Assembly (NCBI GenBank): GCA_000181795.3
Contig: CM012953.1
Span: 1,434,010 to 1,481,926, forward strand
DNA: 47,917 nt
Direction: 5' to 3'
Origin: Trichinella spiralis
Taxonomy: Eukaryota > Nematoda > Enoplea > Trichinellida > Trichinellidae
Shown here piece after piece: positions 1-10,716 of this stretch. Made by a program: the position numbers and the translations under genes. The notes below the pieces were generated by a model. The model worked only from the letters and a program-made list of their open reading frames with translations. It was not told the origin of the DNA and made no database searches. Numbering within the stretch: position 1 is the first letter of the stretch; every line of letters begins with the position of its first letter.

Positions 1-425
1 GGACAGAATCTCAATATTTCGTTAGACTATTCAGGCAAACGATCACTTTAGGAAGTGGATCCATGTGCATATTGGAAAATGAGAATGGCTTAGTTCTTGA
101 GAGAGAGGGAGATCCGCCGTCTCTCCCACGTTTCATTATTGTTGGTAAGCACTTTTTTCGTTTATTATCTAGAATTCATGCGCATTTCTTTTATGCAGAA
201 AGCAGTCGGAAGATGATGGAACATGATTGGACTTGCACATCCAGAAGGACAGCGCCGGGCTCTTGGTGAATAGTCTTAGGGGGGGAATGCAAATTTTTGT
301 TAAGACTCTTACTGACAGATCAATCACTTTGTAAGTACACCCATCTGATTCAATAGAAAATGAGAAAGGCAAAATTCAAGATAAAGAGGGAATTCCACCG
401 GATCAACAACGTTTGATTTTTGCTG
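1..425 (+). pseudogene. Decayed polyubiquitin repeats (two units)
   Basis: Two degenerate ubiquitin units precede the better preserved one at 482. Bases 1-144 resemble the first two thirds of a ubiquitin repeat with many substitutions and indels and end at a GTAAGC donor-like site. Bases 199-425 hold the matching last third, then a unit starting at ATG 287 that reads MQIFVKTLT and then meets a TAA at 332-334, but recovers [16 protein letters not shown] before a GTATTG donor at 426. The unit with the stop cannot be translated through, so the upstream part looks non-functional. Because this is the window edge, part of the divergence could be low-quality sequence rather than decay. The matching place in copy 2 holds a clean gene. 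Confidence 0.7.
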
Positions 426-481
426 GTATTGAATTATATTCTTTTTTTTATTATCAATTTATTTCTATATATTGTTTATAG

Positions 482-987
482 GAAAGCAATTAGAAGACGG
501 TAGAACATTGTCTGATTATAACATCCAGAAGGAAAGCACCTTGCATTTGGTGCTTCGTCTTCGCGGTGGAATGCAAATTTTTGTTAAGACTCTTACCGGC
601 AAAACGATCACCTTGGAAGTGGAACCATCTGATACAATTGAAAATGTGAAAGGGAAAATACAGGATAAGGAAGGAATTCCACCGGATCAACAACGTCTGA
701 TTTTTGCTGGTATTGAATTATATCTTTTTTTATTATCAATTTATTCCTATATATGGTTTATAGGGAAACAATTGGAAGATGGTAGAACGTTGTCAGATTA
801 TAACATCCAGAAGGAAAGCACACTGCATCTGGTGCTTCGTCTTCGGGGTGGAATGCGAAATTTTGGGAAAACTGACCAAACCGCAATTTCGGAAGTGGAA
901 TCATCTCGTACAATTGGTTGCGTGAATATTCAATTTCGGAATCAGTTGCTGCTAAATGAGCACCGTGGAAATTTCTCTGCGAAGTAA
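482..987 (+). CDS. Polyubiquitin, 3' end: one ubiquitin plus tail
   Basis: Exon 482-709 is 228 bp: the last 30 codons of one ubiquitin ([13 protein letters not shown]...RLRGG) and the first 46 of the next (ATG at 571). Exon 764-987 finishes that ubiquitin and runs on 44 residues to a TAA. The 54-bp intron 710-763 (GTATTG...TATAG) falls after the first base of Gly47 and has no stop in frame. The ubiquitin starting at 571 has Gly at position 28 instead of the usual Ala. The tail (from ATG 853, starting MRNFGKTDQ) is itself a decayed ubiquitin start. Since the unit upstream has a stop, translation could begin at 571, giving one ubiquitin with a C-terminal extension, or the locus may be dying. 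The coding part seen is intact. Confidence 0.75.
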
Positions 988-2801
988 ATACTTTAAGATT
1001 TTTCTGTGTATATGTACATTTTTATGTATAAATATTTTGTAGGAAAGCAGTTGGACAGTAGTGGCACGTTGTCAGATTGTAGCATTTAAGTGAACTGTAC
1101 GGTGAATTTAGTCAGTTACGGTGATTATATTTTTTTACATGTAAATGAATATAAAAGTTCTGATTTCTAGTGAATTTTCTTTTATGTTGTTTCTTTGTTT
1201 TTCGCATGTGTTCTCTGTTGAAAATTAATTAGTCGAAATTTAATAAACAGTTATGCAGTTTTTGCTTCTTGATTTCGAAATATTTTCAAAAAACGGAAAG
1301 TTTAATTTTGTAAATTGCTATGTTTCCAATGATTTCAGTATGTATGTGTTGGATGTGAGGATGAAATTTTAATAATTGCATATCGCGACATGCAAATTAG
1401 CGGTTTCATTGTCTATTTTTTGGCTGACTTGTGGATCATTGACAATCAGTAGAAAACCTTGTTTCATGTCAGCACAATAGTCTTATTGACTGTAATGAAG
1501 TAAAGGAAGCACCCTTAACCTACAAGCAAATTTAAGTAATGAGCAAATTTATAAGCACCGATGTAGTAATTTTTCATTTTCTTTTTCAAACTTTTAATTG
1601 CTAGATGAACCAAACCATAGAAGTGCTACTTTAATTCTGCTTAATCGCAGGAATGAAGTTTTTGCCACATTGGATGTTGCTTAATTTTTTTTGACTTTAA
1701 AAACTTTTTAATGAAAGTTTTCTTATCACATGTTGTAGCAACACTGATATATACGCATGTACATGTACATATATATTATTGCCAATTTGTCGGACAACTG
1801 TTGCAATGTTGAATTCATGAAAAGAAAGTTGCGCTCATATTTTGTCAGGTTGCAACAAAATAATTATCACGTCGAATATCAAGGAAGAAAGACTTTTCAT
1901 TTGACGATTTATGCTAAATTCAAACATATTTTCGAAATATATAACACTGGAATAGTGAAATCATAATATTCAAAAAAATCATTGAATAGGTTCTCAAAAT
2001 TTATGTTGCAGTAATATATTTAAATGAAGTCAATATAAAAATTAATATACATCAAAATTATAAGTGATAAAGCGTTAAGAAACTTCGGATTAAAGACGGA
2101 AATACTACAATGACCATAAGCAAACTAGTTAAGACAGGACGAGCAACATGAACGTATTATGTTGTGATGGTAAAGAAGGTTCAGGAATGAAGAACAGATC
2201 TTTCCAGTACTCAGACCTTTGAATAATGCTTATCTCTAAGCGGCATCATCTTTGTTTAGCACTATCATATAGGTAGAGCCACTTTTCAATAATAATTATC
2301 GCAATAATATGCCATATTTCAAAATGTAAAGCTTGTTGAAAAACTAAAGAGACAGTTATTAGAATATTCAGTTGAAAATTTTCATACTTAAAAACACCAT
2401 TCCTATTAAATAGTAAAATAAGGTAATAATCCAAGAAATTAACGAAAAATATTTTTAGATAATTTTAAAATTTTATGCGGTGCGTAATAATTTTCATCGA
2501 GATAATGAAAAGAACGAAAGATGAATTGCCATTGCAAACCAAAATGCAAAAACGATAAATTTCATTCCTGTTTTACAATTAGCCGACAAAAGAAAACAAT
2601 AATGAAAAAATGCACTTCTATCCTACTAATAAACATTCTGTAAAATATTCTCATGATTTCTAAATAGCATGCAATATACCCATAAATGTAGCATTCTACA
2701 CAAACAGATAAATATTGATTGAATGACATAAAATGTAAAGGATTTCGGTTTAATTTATAAAATGCAAATAAATCTGGCATATCAATTCGTGGATATTTTC
2801 A
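988..2801. other. Polyubiquitin 3' flank and intergenic DNA
   Basis: A further half ubiquitin unit in decay lies at 1043-1089 (acceptor-like TTTTGTAG, then a recognisable KQLD..GTLSD and a stop). A polyadenylation signal AATAAA is at 1242-1247. The rest is AT-rich. Short open frames at 1757-1966, 2246-2434 and 2562-2780 show no family resemblance and are not called. The last 200 bases before 2802 resemble the same flank of gene C1 near 17570-17780, so the DNase II duplication included 3' flanking DNA. Confidence 0.6.
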
Positions 2802-4696
2802 CTACGGGCAGTTTTCAACTTGAGCAGCAATGTCATTAAATCTGGCGAAAATATCAGCTTGATCAATACAAACTGCCATCGCAGATTGGACGGTTTGGTT
2901 TTTCTAAAGCAAAGATAAATTATCATTTTAAATGTAAAAAATATTTTTAAATGTAGTTACAGCATATGGCCTATCAATAAGGCAGAATATATTTCCAGGA
3001 TCAGAAACAGCCCAGTTTGTCAAATCAGCATCAAGATTAGTGTCGTGATTGGCAACCCGTGCAGGGCTTTTAATTAAACGAATATTTCTTTCCAATACTC
3101 TACAGTCTCCTTTGAGTTTATTGTCTCTTCTTGACCACACCTTTATTGTTTTTTTAAGAGCTTTCACGATCACTCTCTTGTATATTTCTAGAAATTTCAT
3201 TTTATTTGTTCTGAAGTGGAATAATTTACTTGCTACATATTTCACGTTGATAAAACAAATGTAAAATATCATGACATATTTCTTAATATTTTAAAGTGTA
3301 GAATTGCAGAATTTTATTTTCAAGCTTCACTGAATGCGAAGGCGCATTGTCAGTATTACAGAAATTTGAAAAATCTTTTAATTTGCACATTTGATAAATC
3401 AATCATCATATATTCATAGTAAATATAATATTTTACTAATATATATGCATTTATTAATTTGTAAATTTCAGTTTATATCATTCAAATATTTTGGTTCTTC
3501 AATTTTGTATCTTCTTTTTTGAATATGCATTTTCATTTATAATTACATAAAGTATTAAAAATAAATTTTTCATACTGTTGTTTGCCACTACTTACCATAT
3601 CTAGATGTTGCTGACTTGCTGTAAACGTTTACAGTTACCGCAGGCTGTCCTGCTGTTTTAATTGATTGCCTTGACAAATATGGAGGAACTGTTGGAAACT
3701 GTCCATCTGATAATTTTTTGAAATATTGCATTCCTACGGTTTCAGTTTCGGGAATATCATTATAATGTACTAAAGGCTCAGCACGAAGCAATGATGCAGC
3801 TAAACAGAAAATACCATCAGATACGAATTCAGTGTATCAGTACAATCTTGTTTCTCTTTAAAGTGCCGTTAACTAAATATTTTATTTATATTACATATGA
3901 TAATGGTCCATTAAGTGATTGCACTTGAAAATTATAATTTCACTCTTGGAAGAAGGTGCATAATAATACTATAATGCACAATTTTACGTAGATTTGAAAT
4001 GAATGTTTTAAAATATGAATTAAGTGTTTGCAATATTCAGTGTTAACAATTTGAATAAAAGTCAATCAAACCTATGGCATTTATTTGGCTTTCTGAAATA
4101 GTCAAACAAATTAATAAATGTCCATTAGCATTTTCAGCTACTGGCCAGCTGTAGCCCGTTTTTGCAGCTGGAAATCCAGGTACAGTATGAACAATCCATG
4201 AAGCGGCATCAGTATTAAGAGTTGTTCGTACAATTATCACTCCTTAAAATGGATGGACAATTTGATATTGAAATCCTTAAGACTGATTTCCACACCTTTG
4301 CTATTAGACTTTGTTTTTACGTTGGGCATTCCTGGTGGAACATTGTTGTATGCAAGGAATTTTATTTCATCGTGATTCCCTACAACATGTTCCAGAGTGA
4401 CTCCAAACGATTGTCCAGCGCGCGTTGTAAGGACCACGGCTCCATCCACCCATGCACCGGCGCTGTTTGAAACGATAATTTTGCCGCTGGTCTGTCCTGG
4501 AGCTTTGTATAATATTGCCCTGAAAGCATCCCAATGTGATGACAATTCAATAATGCTGTAATTTCTTTTTCAAATGGATCATTGTAACTGACCAGTCTAC
4601 TTCAGCACCGCCATCATTAGCTCGGCATTTAGGATTTTGTGATTGTGAAAAAAGTATTAAAATAAAATGTACAAGCAGCTGAAGGTGGCTTTGCAT
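2802..4696 (-). CDS. DNase II-like secreted protein, gene A1
   Basis: Six exons on the minus strand: 4593-4696, 4296-4519, 4072-4242, 3596-3799, 2961-3232, 2802-2903, all with GT-AG borders and matching phase, giving 358 residues (human DNase II is about 360). Residues 1-20 form a hydrophobic signal peptide (MQSHLQLL...); the ATG at 4738 in the same frame would put 14 charged residues before it, so 4696 is preferred. DNase II landmarks in order: NPKC..VDW (24-35), AYNNVPP, SWIVHTVPGFP (His128), YSWP, LLICLT, TNWAVS, IFCLIDR. Six cysteines (24, 155, 278, 318, 337, 357) match the three disulfides of DNase II. The two HxK catalytic motifs are replaced: Asn-Ser-Lys at 107-109 and Leu-Thr-Asn at 305-307. 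It is therefore probably not a nuclease; a secreted host-facing or binding role is inferred. Distinct residues: VLERN and SPARVANHD in exon 5. Confidence 0.9.
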
Positions 4697-5889
4697 CTTC
4701 TCTTGTGTCTCTGATTTATCTAGACGGATTGAGATCATCTATGCAAACATTCTGCTATTTTTATTTATTCTTCCAAATGTTTGCAATCCCTATTTATTTA
4801 TTTATTAAATTCGTTTTGTTTGTTTAATGTAAATGGTCATTATTAGGATTGTTCCTTTTTAGAAGATTCTTGTTTTTAATAATTATCTCATTTATATTTA
4901 GATAAATCACAAGATTAAGAATATGGAGATTCACATGATTGCTAAACAATATAATAATGTTTGCTCTTTACCGTCAGTTTATGCTATCGATGATGAGGTA
5001 GATCATTGCATTTTTTCTCACTTTTCAGTAATTCCGTTTGCGCTAATCTTTCAATTTTTTTCATTTACAAATCAATGCATTTGTTTTGCGGCTGTTTGCA
5101 GTTGCAGTTTCAGTCTGTTGCATAAACAATTGGGAAATTTAATTAATTAGAGATGCCAAACACTTGCATGTAAACATGTATGCTGAGCACGCCATTACTG
5201 CTGTTGATTGATATACAGTGGTGAGGAATCATCTGCATGCTGTTCTCCCTTTCACCACAACTTCTACTTTATTCCAATTTGTTTTTGTATCTTTCTGTAA
5301 TATTTTATTTTTAAATTTTGTTACTTATTTTAATATTTTAGGATGTATAATTGTTGATTAAAATATAAATTTAGTATTGATGGTGCATGTTCCAATAATG
5401 AATGAAAATATTATTTTTCATGTAATTAGTGCTTTACAACTGATCTGATCTGATCTGATTTATGAATCGTCGGAGATCTTTCTGTGAAGCAGAAAAAGAA
5501 AACAACATAGTTAATGAGCAAGAATGTTTGTATTATTTTTGTTTATTGGTATTAATGATTTGTTTTATCAACAATGAGTTACGTAAAAGGTGCATTTTTT
5601 GTATCATCATTTTCTTGTCTTTCTTTTATTTGTTTTTTATTAATGAGACAAAAATTGCAAAATGTAGTACAAGACGTTGAGATTAATAGTATAAGAACAA
5701 TCTGGAAAATTGAATTTTGAGAAAAAATTGATTATTTTATAAAGTTATTCACGAAAACAGATTTGTATTTGAAAACGCTGGTATAGATTCAAATGAATAA
5801 TTTCAATTTTTTAATTGTAAAAAATTGAAATAACTTTATATCAAGTTCTATTAAATATTAGACTATAAACATTCAGAAGTTTTTGACGT
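4697..5889. other. Intergenic region between gene A1 and the MITE
   Basis: This holds the divergent upstream DNA of gene A1 (minus) and of the REEP gene (plus). It contains a short CTGAT x4 microsatellite at 5440-5459. Two open frames, 4923-5150 (75 codons) and 5462-5680 (72 codons, starting MNRRRSFCEAEKENN and turning into a run of hydrophobic residues), are present in both copies of the large duplication, but the whole duplication is nearly identical so this is not evidence of selection. The polar start of the second could be an unrecognised first exon. No confident gene is seen. Confidence 0.5.
5440..5459. repeat. CTGAT x4 microsatellite
   Basis: Four perfect CTGAT units sit two bases before the ATG of the small open frame at 5462. 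The same four units occur in copy 2 at 29017-29036. Confidence 0.9.
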
Positions 5890-6484
5890 TTAACCCTCGA
5901 ATCACCAAGTGGAGTAAAAGTGATCGCATTCCCATTGAAACTGAAATAATGTCGACGCTCTGAAATCGCTTGATTTTTTTCAACAGCTACCTTTTTACAA
6001 TTTGTTATCATGAAAGATTTATGAATATTCTTTTCGAGTGACTGAACACTGAATAGTTGTCGTATAGACGACAGTTGCAAGCAGTAGGATAGTAAATTGC
6101 AGCACTTTACCGCTGGCTAATACAACTGTAATTTTTCTGTTATATTTTAAGGCACTTATAAAGCAGGATGATGAATCCCAGAAATCTGGATATATGTATT
6201 AAGCAGTTAAATTTTGTTGGATGAAACCGATTGTTATGCCACTTTATCGCATTGGGAATGCAGGTTCAATTTATACTGTACCGTATGCATAGTTGAATTT
6301 CTTTTGTATGTTGCGTAATACTGTCATTACGCTTGATTGTTTTCAACGTTCAGTTCTTTCTGATATTTTGTGAAACACTTCTCATGAAGTTTTATCAAAT
6401 TTAGCCATAAAAATGGAGGGACAAGAGTTACTCCTCCCCTTTTTCATACTTGGTGCCGAAATACCTTGGTAACTCAAGGGTTAA
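5890..6484. mobile_element. piggyBac-like MITE
   Basis: TTAA at 5890-5893 and at 6481-6484 flank a 587-bp body. The ends form an imperfect inverted repeat: CCCTCGAATCACCAAG on the left and, reverse-complemented, CCCTTGAGTTACCAAG on the right (13 of 16 match). A subterminal inverted pair (GCATTCCCATTG near 5926 and GCATTGGGAATGC near 6248) lies inside. TTAA target sites and CCC-starting ends are hallmarks of piggyBac elements. There is no transposase, so the element is non-autonomous; the minus-strand open frame 5841-6080 crosses its edge and is chance. It ends only 40 bp before the REEP open frame. Confidence 0.7.
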
Positions 6485-6520
6485 AATTTTAAACTATGTA
6501 TTAGAGTAGTTTTAACAATT

Positions 6521-7084
6521 TTGAATTTAAATAATTGGAAAAGAAAAAGAAAATTTAATAATATTTTGATGACTATGGTCGAAGTGGGAATCTATATTTT
6601 ATACTTCTTGAAATTTGCAACAACTGTTCAAGGAATTTTTTTCGATCTTTTTGATATCATCAGTGATAATAAAACATTTGTTGGAAAAGTTTTTAATAAA
6701 ATTGAAGAAAAAACTGGACGAAATCGTTGTGAAGCTGCAACTTTGTTAGCATCTGTGATTACTGTGCTTTTGCTATTCAGCAGAAGTGCGGAACTGCTGT
6801 GCAATTCGATCTGTTTTGCTTATCCAGCGGTGAAAAGTTTGGAAAAAGTTAAATCAACTGAAAAAAATACTTCATATCAATGCTTATTATTCTATTGGAT
6901 TATTTTCGGCTTGTTTGCAATTGTTGATTTTTTTGCTTACTCCATTAGCTATATTAATACAGTATATTGGCTGCTCAAATGTGTTTTCTTTCTTTGGTTG
7001 TTCATGCCAAGTTGCAGTGGTGCTGCGGTGCTGCATGGAATAATTTTCCCACCAATCTCATCTCAACCGAACAACTGTCAGTGA
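6521..7084 (+). CDS. REEP5: REEP5/Yop1-like ER-shaping protein (TB2/DP1/HVA22 family)
   Basis: An uninterrupted frame of 187 codons. Residues 45-70 (IISDNKTFVGKVFNKIEEKTGRNR) match the REEP5/Yop1 N-terminal stretch, and residues 96-178 match the family core: CFAYPAVKSLEKV, then FYWIIFGLFAIVDFF, YWLLKCVFFLWLFMPS and GAAVLHGIIFPP. REEP5/Yop1 proteins insert hairpins into the ER membrane and shape tubules; that function is from the family. The hydrophobic segments at about 76-104 and 122-165 fit the hairpins. The first 40 residues are not typical; a start at ATG 6569 (MTMVEV...) or an upstream exon is possible. The C-terminus is short: the acidic tail usual in REEP5 is absent, unless a donor at 7081 (CAGTGAAA) joins an acceptor near 7221. 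AATAAA at 7297-7302 marks the probable transcript end. Confidence 0.85.
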   Translation: MNLNNWKRKRKFNNILMTMVEVGIYILYFLKFATTVQGIFFDLFDIISDNKTFVGKVFNKIEEKTGRNRCEAATLLASVITVLLLFSRSAELLCNSICFAYPAVKSLEKVKSTEKNTSYQCLLFYWIIFGLFAIVDFFAYSISYINTVYWLLKCVFFLWLFMPSCSGAAVLHGIIFPPISSQPNNCQ

Positions 7085-8129
7085 AATATATCATCTACAT
7101 TATTATTCACCTTTTACTGTATTGCTTGTTTGCTTCTTTGTATGCCATATTTTGTAACCTTTTTGCATATTTTATCAATTATTTTTATTTTTTATTATTT
7201 ATTTGCTTTAACTATGTGCAGTGAACAGCGACTGAGGAGGCTGTTTGGAAATGAGATTTCTTCATTGTTAATGCTTTATTTTTACAAGTGCATTTCAATA
7301 AATATATCAAGAAAATATGCGAGATGAATTTTATTTTTTCAAAGTTTGCATTATCGAACTAACTGATTCAATAGCTATGTTACAGAAATTAAACTTTCAT
7401 TTATGATAATATGCATTTCCCAACTTCCTTACTATAATATCCCCAACTTCTTGTTCTAGTTATTTAACGTTGCAAAGCAATGTTTCCGAAAAGCATAGCA
7501 ATACCGAAAAAATAACTTCATGGTATTCACTGGCAAAACTTCCTTACTGAAAAAAAGCAATGATAATAAAGCCAAACTTTCAAGTATAAAATATTTGAAA
7601 ACGACATCACGTTATCCATTAAAATATTACATTTCTGTATATAAATTAGAGAGAACAAAATTCTATTCTCTCATCGCACACCTACATATGTATAATGTAT
7701 TTCAAATCTGAGTATAAAAACACAAATTCTGATAAATTAACAAGAGAAATTTTACTTCATCAAATATAACTGCTGCATTTTAGCAATAATTGTTTTTTTG
7801 ATAACGTGCTCATTAAATTGTATAAGCTGTGAAAATTTTGAATTGAACAGTACTGCTTTTAAGTTTTATTATGAAATTTTCAAATTTTCCGATTACAAAT
7901 CAAAATAACTAGAACTTATTTGAATTCGCAATAAATAAAGCCATGATTTAATAGCAATAAAAATTTTACAGCTTTGCATGTATATTGTTGGAAATTTTGA
8001 GATACTGTAAATTAAACAGCCATTAAATTCAAATTCAAATTAAATCGGCACATTATTATATCAAGCATTTCATTTTCAAAAATAAATAATTTAACTGGTT
8101 TATTTCTTTAACCAACAAAGTGCATTAAT
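7085..8129. other. Convergent intergenic DNA between REEP and USE1
   Basis: Both genes end toward this AT-rich stretch. It contains the REEP polyadenylation signal (7297-7302). Small open frames at 6967-7224, 7130-7327 and 7520-7711 have no family resemblance; the second could include a spliced C-terminal exon of REEP but runs past the AATAAA. Nothing else is recognised. The stretch 7716-7997 corresponds to the N gap in copy 2. Confidence 0.5.
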
Positions 8130-9412
8130 TCAATGTTTATGAAAAATACGCATGAAAAGCACCATTGCAAAGAAAATAAAAATCATCATAACAACAGATA
8201 CAGCAAACCACCAATCGCAATATTTGGAACTATGCTGTCGAAGTTCTTTACCTTTATCAGTAAGATTGGAAGAATTTTTATCTGTCAGTGTGCATGCCTC
8301 CTTAATAGTCTAAAAATCATCAGTTATTAAATATTTGCAATAAAAAGAAATTAAATATTGAAATACGAAAAACAAAAAAAGGTAAACTGTACAAATTAAA
8401 TTTAAAAACTGCTTTAAGCAAATGACAATTTAATTCTGTTAAACAGTGCTATAATGAGTTTCATTATTCTTCTATGATAAAAGAAAACTTCGTTTATAAC
8501 TTCATTTTCAAATGAACAATAATAATAATAATGCAAAACATTCTACTCAAACATACAAGTCATAGCTGAATATAAATAAGCAAACAAACCATATTATCTT
8601 TGCGGACTATATCTCCATAGGAAATAACGTTTTCCTTTAAATTCTTTGATAACTTTGATAATTGCTGAATAATTTTATCCTGAAGTTCATCTTCCAACAT
8701 GCGATCAAATTCCTCATTCTCACAATATTCATCTAACAGAAAAAAAGTGAATTATTGATAATTTATTCCTTGTACAAAGTGGAATAAATAATTTACCATC
8801 GAGCTTAACGTTTAGCAATTGAGAACGTATTTTTCTTGCTTGGTTTTCCACTGATAAAACTTTCAATTCTTTCAAAGTTACGCGCTTATCTTCCAATGGG
8901 ACGGTTCGTTTAATAGTTTTGGATGGAAAATCATCCCTGTCCGAAAGACCTTGAGTAATTAGCTTCTGCTTGTCAAGCTCATTTACTTCACCAATTTTCA
9001 TTAACTGCAGCAGAAATTGAACGTCACGCTCATATGCCATTACAACAGATTTATCAACAACTCTGAAATATTATCTGTTTAGAAGTGTAAAAAATTACAA
9101 AAATCTTACTTTCCATATTCCAGGTAAAAATCAAAGAATAATTTTTCTGCAAATTTGACGTACTAAAATAAAATTACTCTTGTAATAATTCACTAATCAA
9201 TGAACATCAAATTTTTTAAAGTATACAACTGAAAAACAGCATTACATATATATATTTATATATTTGAAAGTAATCATTTATGATTAAATATCTATATTAA
9301 TACATACAGCCTTGAAATGACAAAAGTCCACATTTTTAATATCAGCTGCCATTTCCTTGCACCTCACCAAAAAGTTGCGCAGTCTCAACTCCGGCCGAGA
9401 CAAATGACTCAT
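8130..9412 (-). CDS. USE1: USE1, ER SNARE for retrograde Golgi-to-ER transport
   Basis: Five exons: 9308-9412, 9110-9162, 8797-9062, 8590-8732, 8130-8309, with GT-AG borders and consistent phases, giving 248 residues (human USE1 about 259). The N-terminus MSHLSRPELRLRNFLVRCKEMAADI follows the USE1 pattern. Residues 150-220 form the SNARE coiled coil: FDRMLEDELQDKIIQQLSKL, then VRKDNMTIKEACTLTD and KGKELRQHSSKYCDWW. Residues 222-244 are one hydrophobic membrane anchor (FAVSVVMMIFIFFAMVLF) followed by a short basic end, as in tail-anchored SNAREs. USE1 acts with Sec20, syntaxin-18/Ufe1 and Sec22 in fusion of COPI vesicles with the ER; that is family knowledge. It is the single clear housekeeping gene in this stretch, and its 3' end faces the REEP gene. 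Confidence 0.93.
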
Positions 9413-10716
9413 TTCAAATAAATTAAAATAAAAAGTAAATCAAAATCATGAAAAATGTGAGTATTTATTATCAAAAATTCGGATTGGTGACAGTTTGAAT
9501 AATATGAAAATCAAGTAATTGTATATTAAGTCAAACATACATGATATCAGAATGAGCTGTCTGTTAATAAATACTTTTAAAATAAGAGATATAATAATTT
9601 ATTTAAGAAATATAATCAAACTAAAGAAAAATAATATATAATGAACATCCAAGTTTTATGAAATAAACGAAGCAGCAATTTTTTGTTTTTGCTAGTTTTT
9701 AGTCAAAATTAAAAATATAATTTTATTGAAAAATAATATAACTTTACATCTATAATATGAAAAAATGTTTCCGTATCAAATAAAACTTTCAGAACTCATT
9801 TTAATTTTTGCATTTTCTCTGCAACAGAACTACAGTAGGCAATAGCAAATTTATTTACTGGAGTGATATATTTATTTTTTATAACCAATTTACAATATTT
9901 TTTGATATTAAAAATTTTTTTAATTACTACAATAAAATTTTATGCTAAATACTATATTGTAAATTCTATTACAATCTGATATTCAAGTTTTTCCCGCATA
10001 CACGATGTGGCGGGTGATTTGAACTGAATGTTGCTCGTCTCGTTAAAGCAAGCTAATGCTCTTTGAACAATAGCAAAACGAAATACTGAGTATGGAATCT
10101 TATTTCAACGATGGAAGTCAATAGAGAATAGACAACAATGCAAGCAAATCGACAGTTCAGATAATAATACACAACTCTAACGTTCGTCGTAACTCTGCAT
10201 AACGCTGCTCAATAATCACCACACGTCTCGCTCAATAATCATTTCTTTTCTATTTTCCTCGCATTTATAGTGCTCAGAAAATTCAACACCACGGTCTCTG
10301 TTGGTCAAAAATTCATTTCTATTATTCTTCTGTCAACTGTCATGAATGTGACTGATTCGGCATCGCGGCACCAACTTATATATCACTTACACATGTTCCC
10401 GGTCAAATTTCAAGTTTAATGGATAAAAATGAAGCAAACAACGCTTGTTTACTTCATCAGAAACGATGTAAACATGACACATAGTGACAGTAACACGATT
10501 AGTTAAAAACAGAACGGAATTTCCATTCTAGAATAAAAGTTTTATTTCTAAAACAATCTTAGCAATTAAAATATGTCGTGCTTCGCAATGTGATTCTGAT
10601 TAAACGAAAAAATTTTAATTATTCAAAGTGATTTTAATAGGCAAATTATATTTTCCAGCGTGAACCGGTTGGGTAATTTTCTTTTGTATGCACCATAATC
10701 TAGCTTTGATTTAGAT
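9413..10716. other. Upstream DNA of USE1
   Basis: AT-rich DNA upstream of the USE1 start. The part 10000-10400 is somewhat richer in G and C, with a near repeat CTCAATAATCA twice around 10208 and 10231. No open frame or RNA gene is recognised. It may include the USE1 promoter, but no clear core element is visible. Confidence 0.4.

Noticed and set aside
1740-1775. Palindromic ATGTACATGTACAT stretch
   Set aside because: Short alternating AT-rich palindrome, common by chance in this composition.
1757-1966. 69-codon open frame downstream of polyubiquitin
   Set aside because: Low complexity, AT-driven composition, no recognisable domain; presence in copy 2 only reflects the recent duplication.
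3049-3264. Plus-strand open frames antisense to DNase II exon 5
   Set aside because: Shadow of the real exon; the sense strand reads the conserved DNase II C-terminal region.
4222-4470. Plus-strand 82-codon open frame over A1 exons 2 and 3
   Set aside because: Antisense to spliced DNase II sequence and crosses a proven intron; absent from other copies in this form.
5462-5680. 72-codon frame starting MNRRRSFCEAEKENN
   Set aside because: Its polar start looks gene-like but it turns into T-rich hydrophobic filler and no partner exon was found; kept only as a remark.
5841-6080. 79-codon minus-strand frame
   Set aside because: It crosses the left border of the MITE, so it cannot be a transposase or an older gene.
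8133-8330. Plus-strand 65-codon frame MFMKNTHEKHH
   Set aside because: Antisense to the last exon of USE1, which matches its family well.
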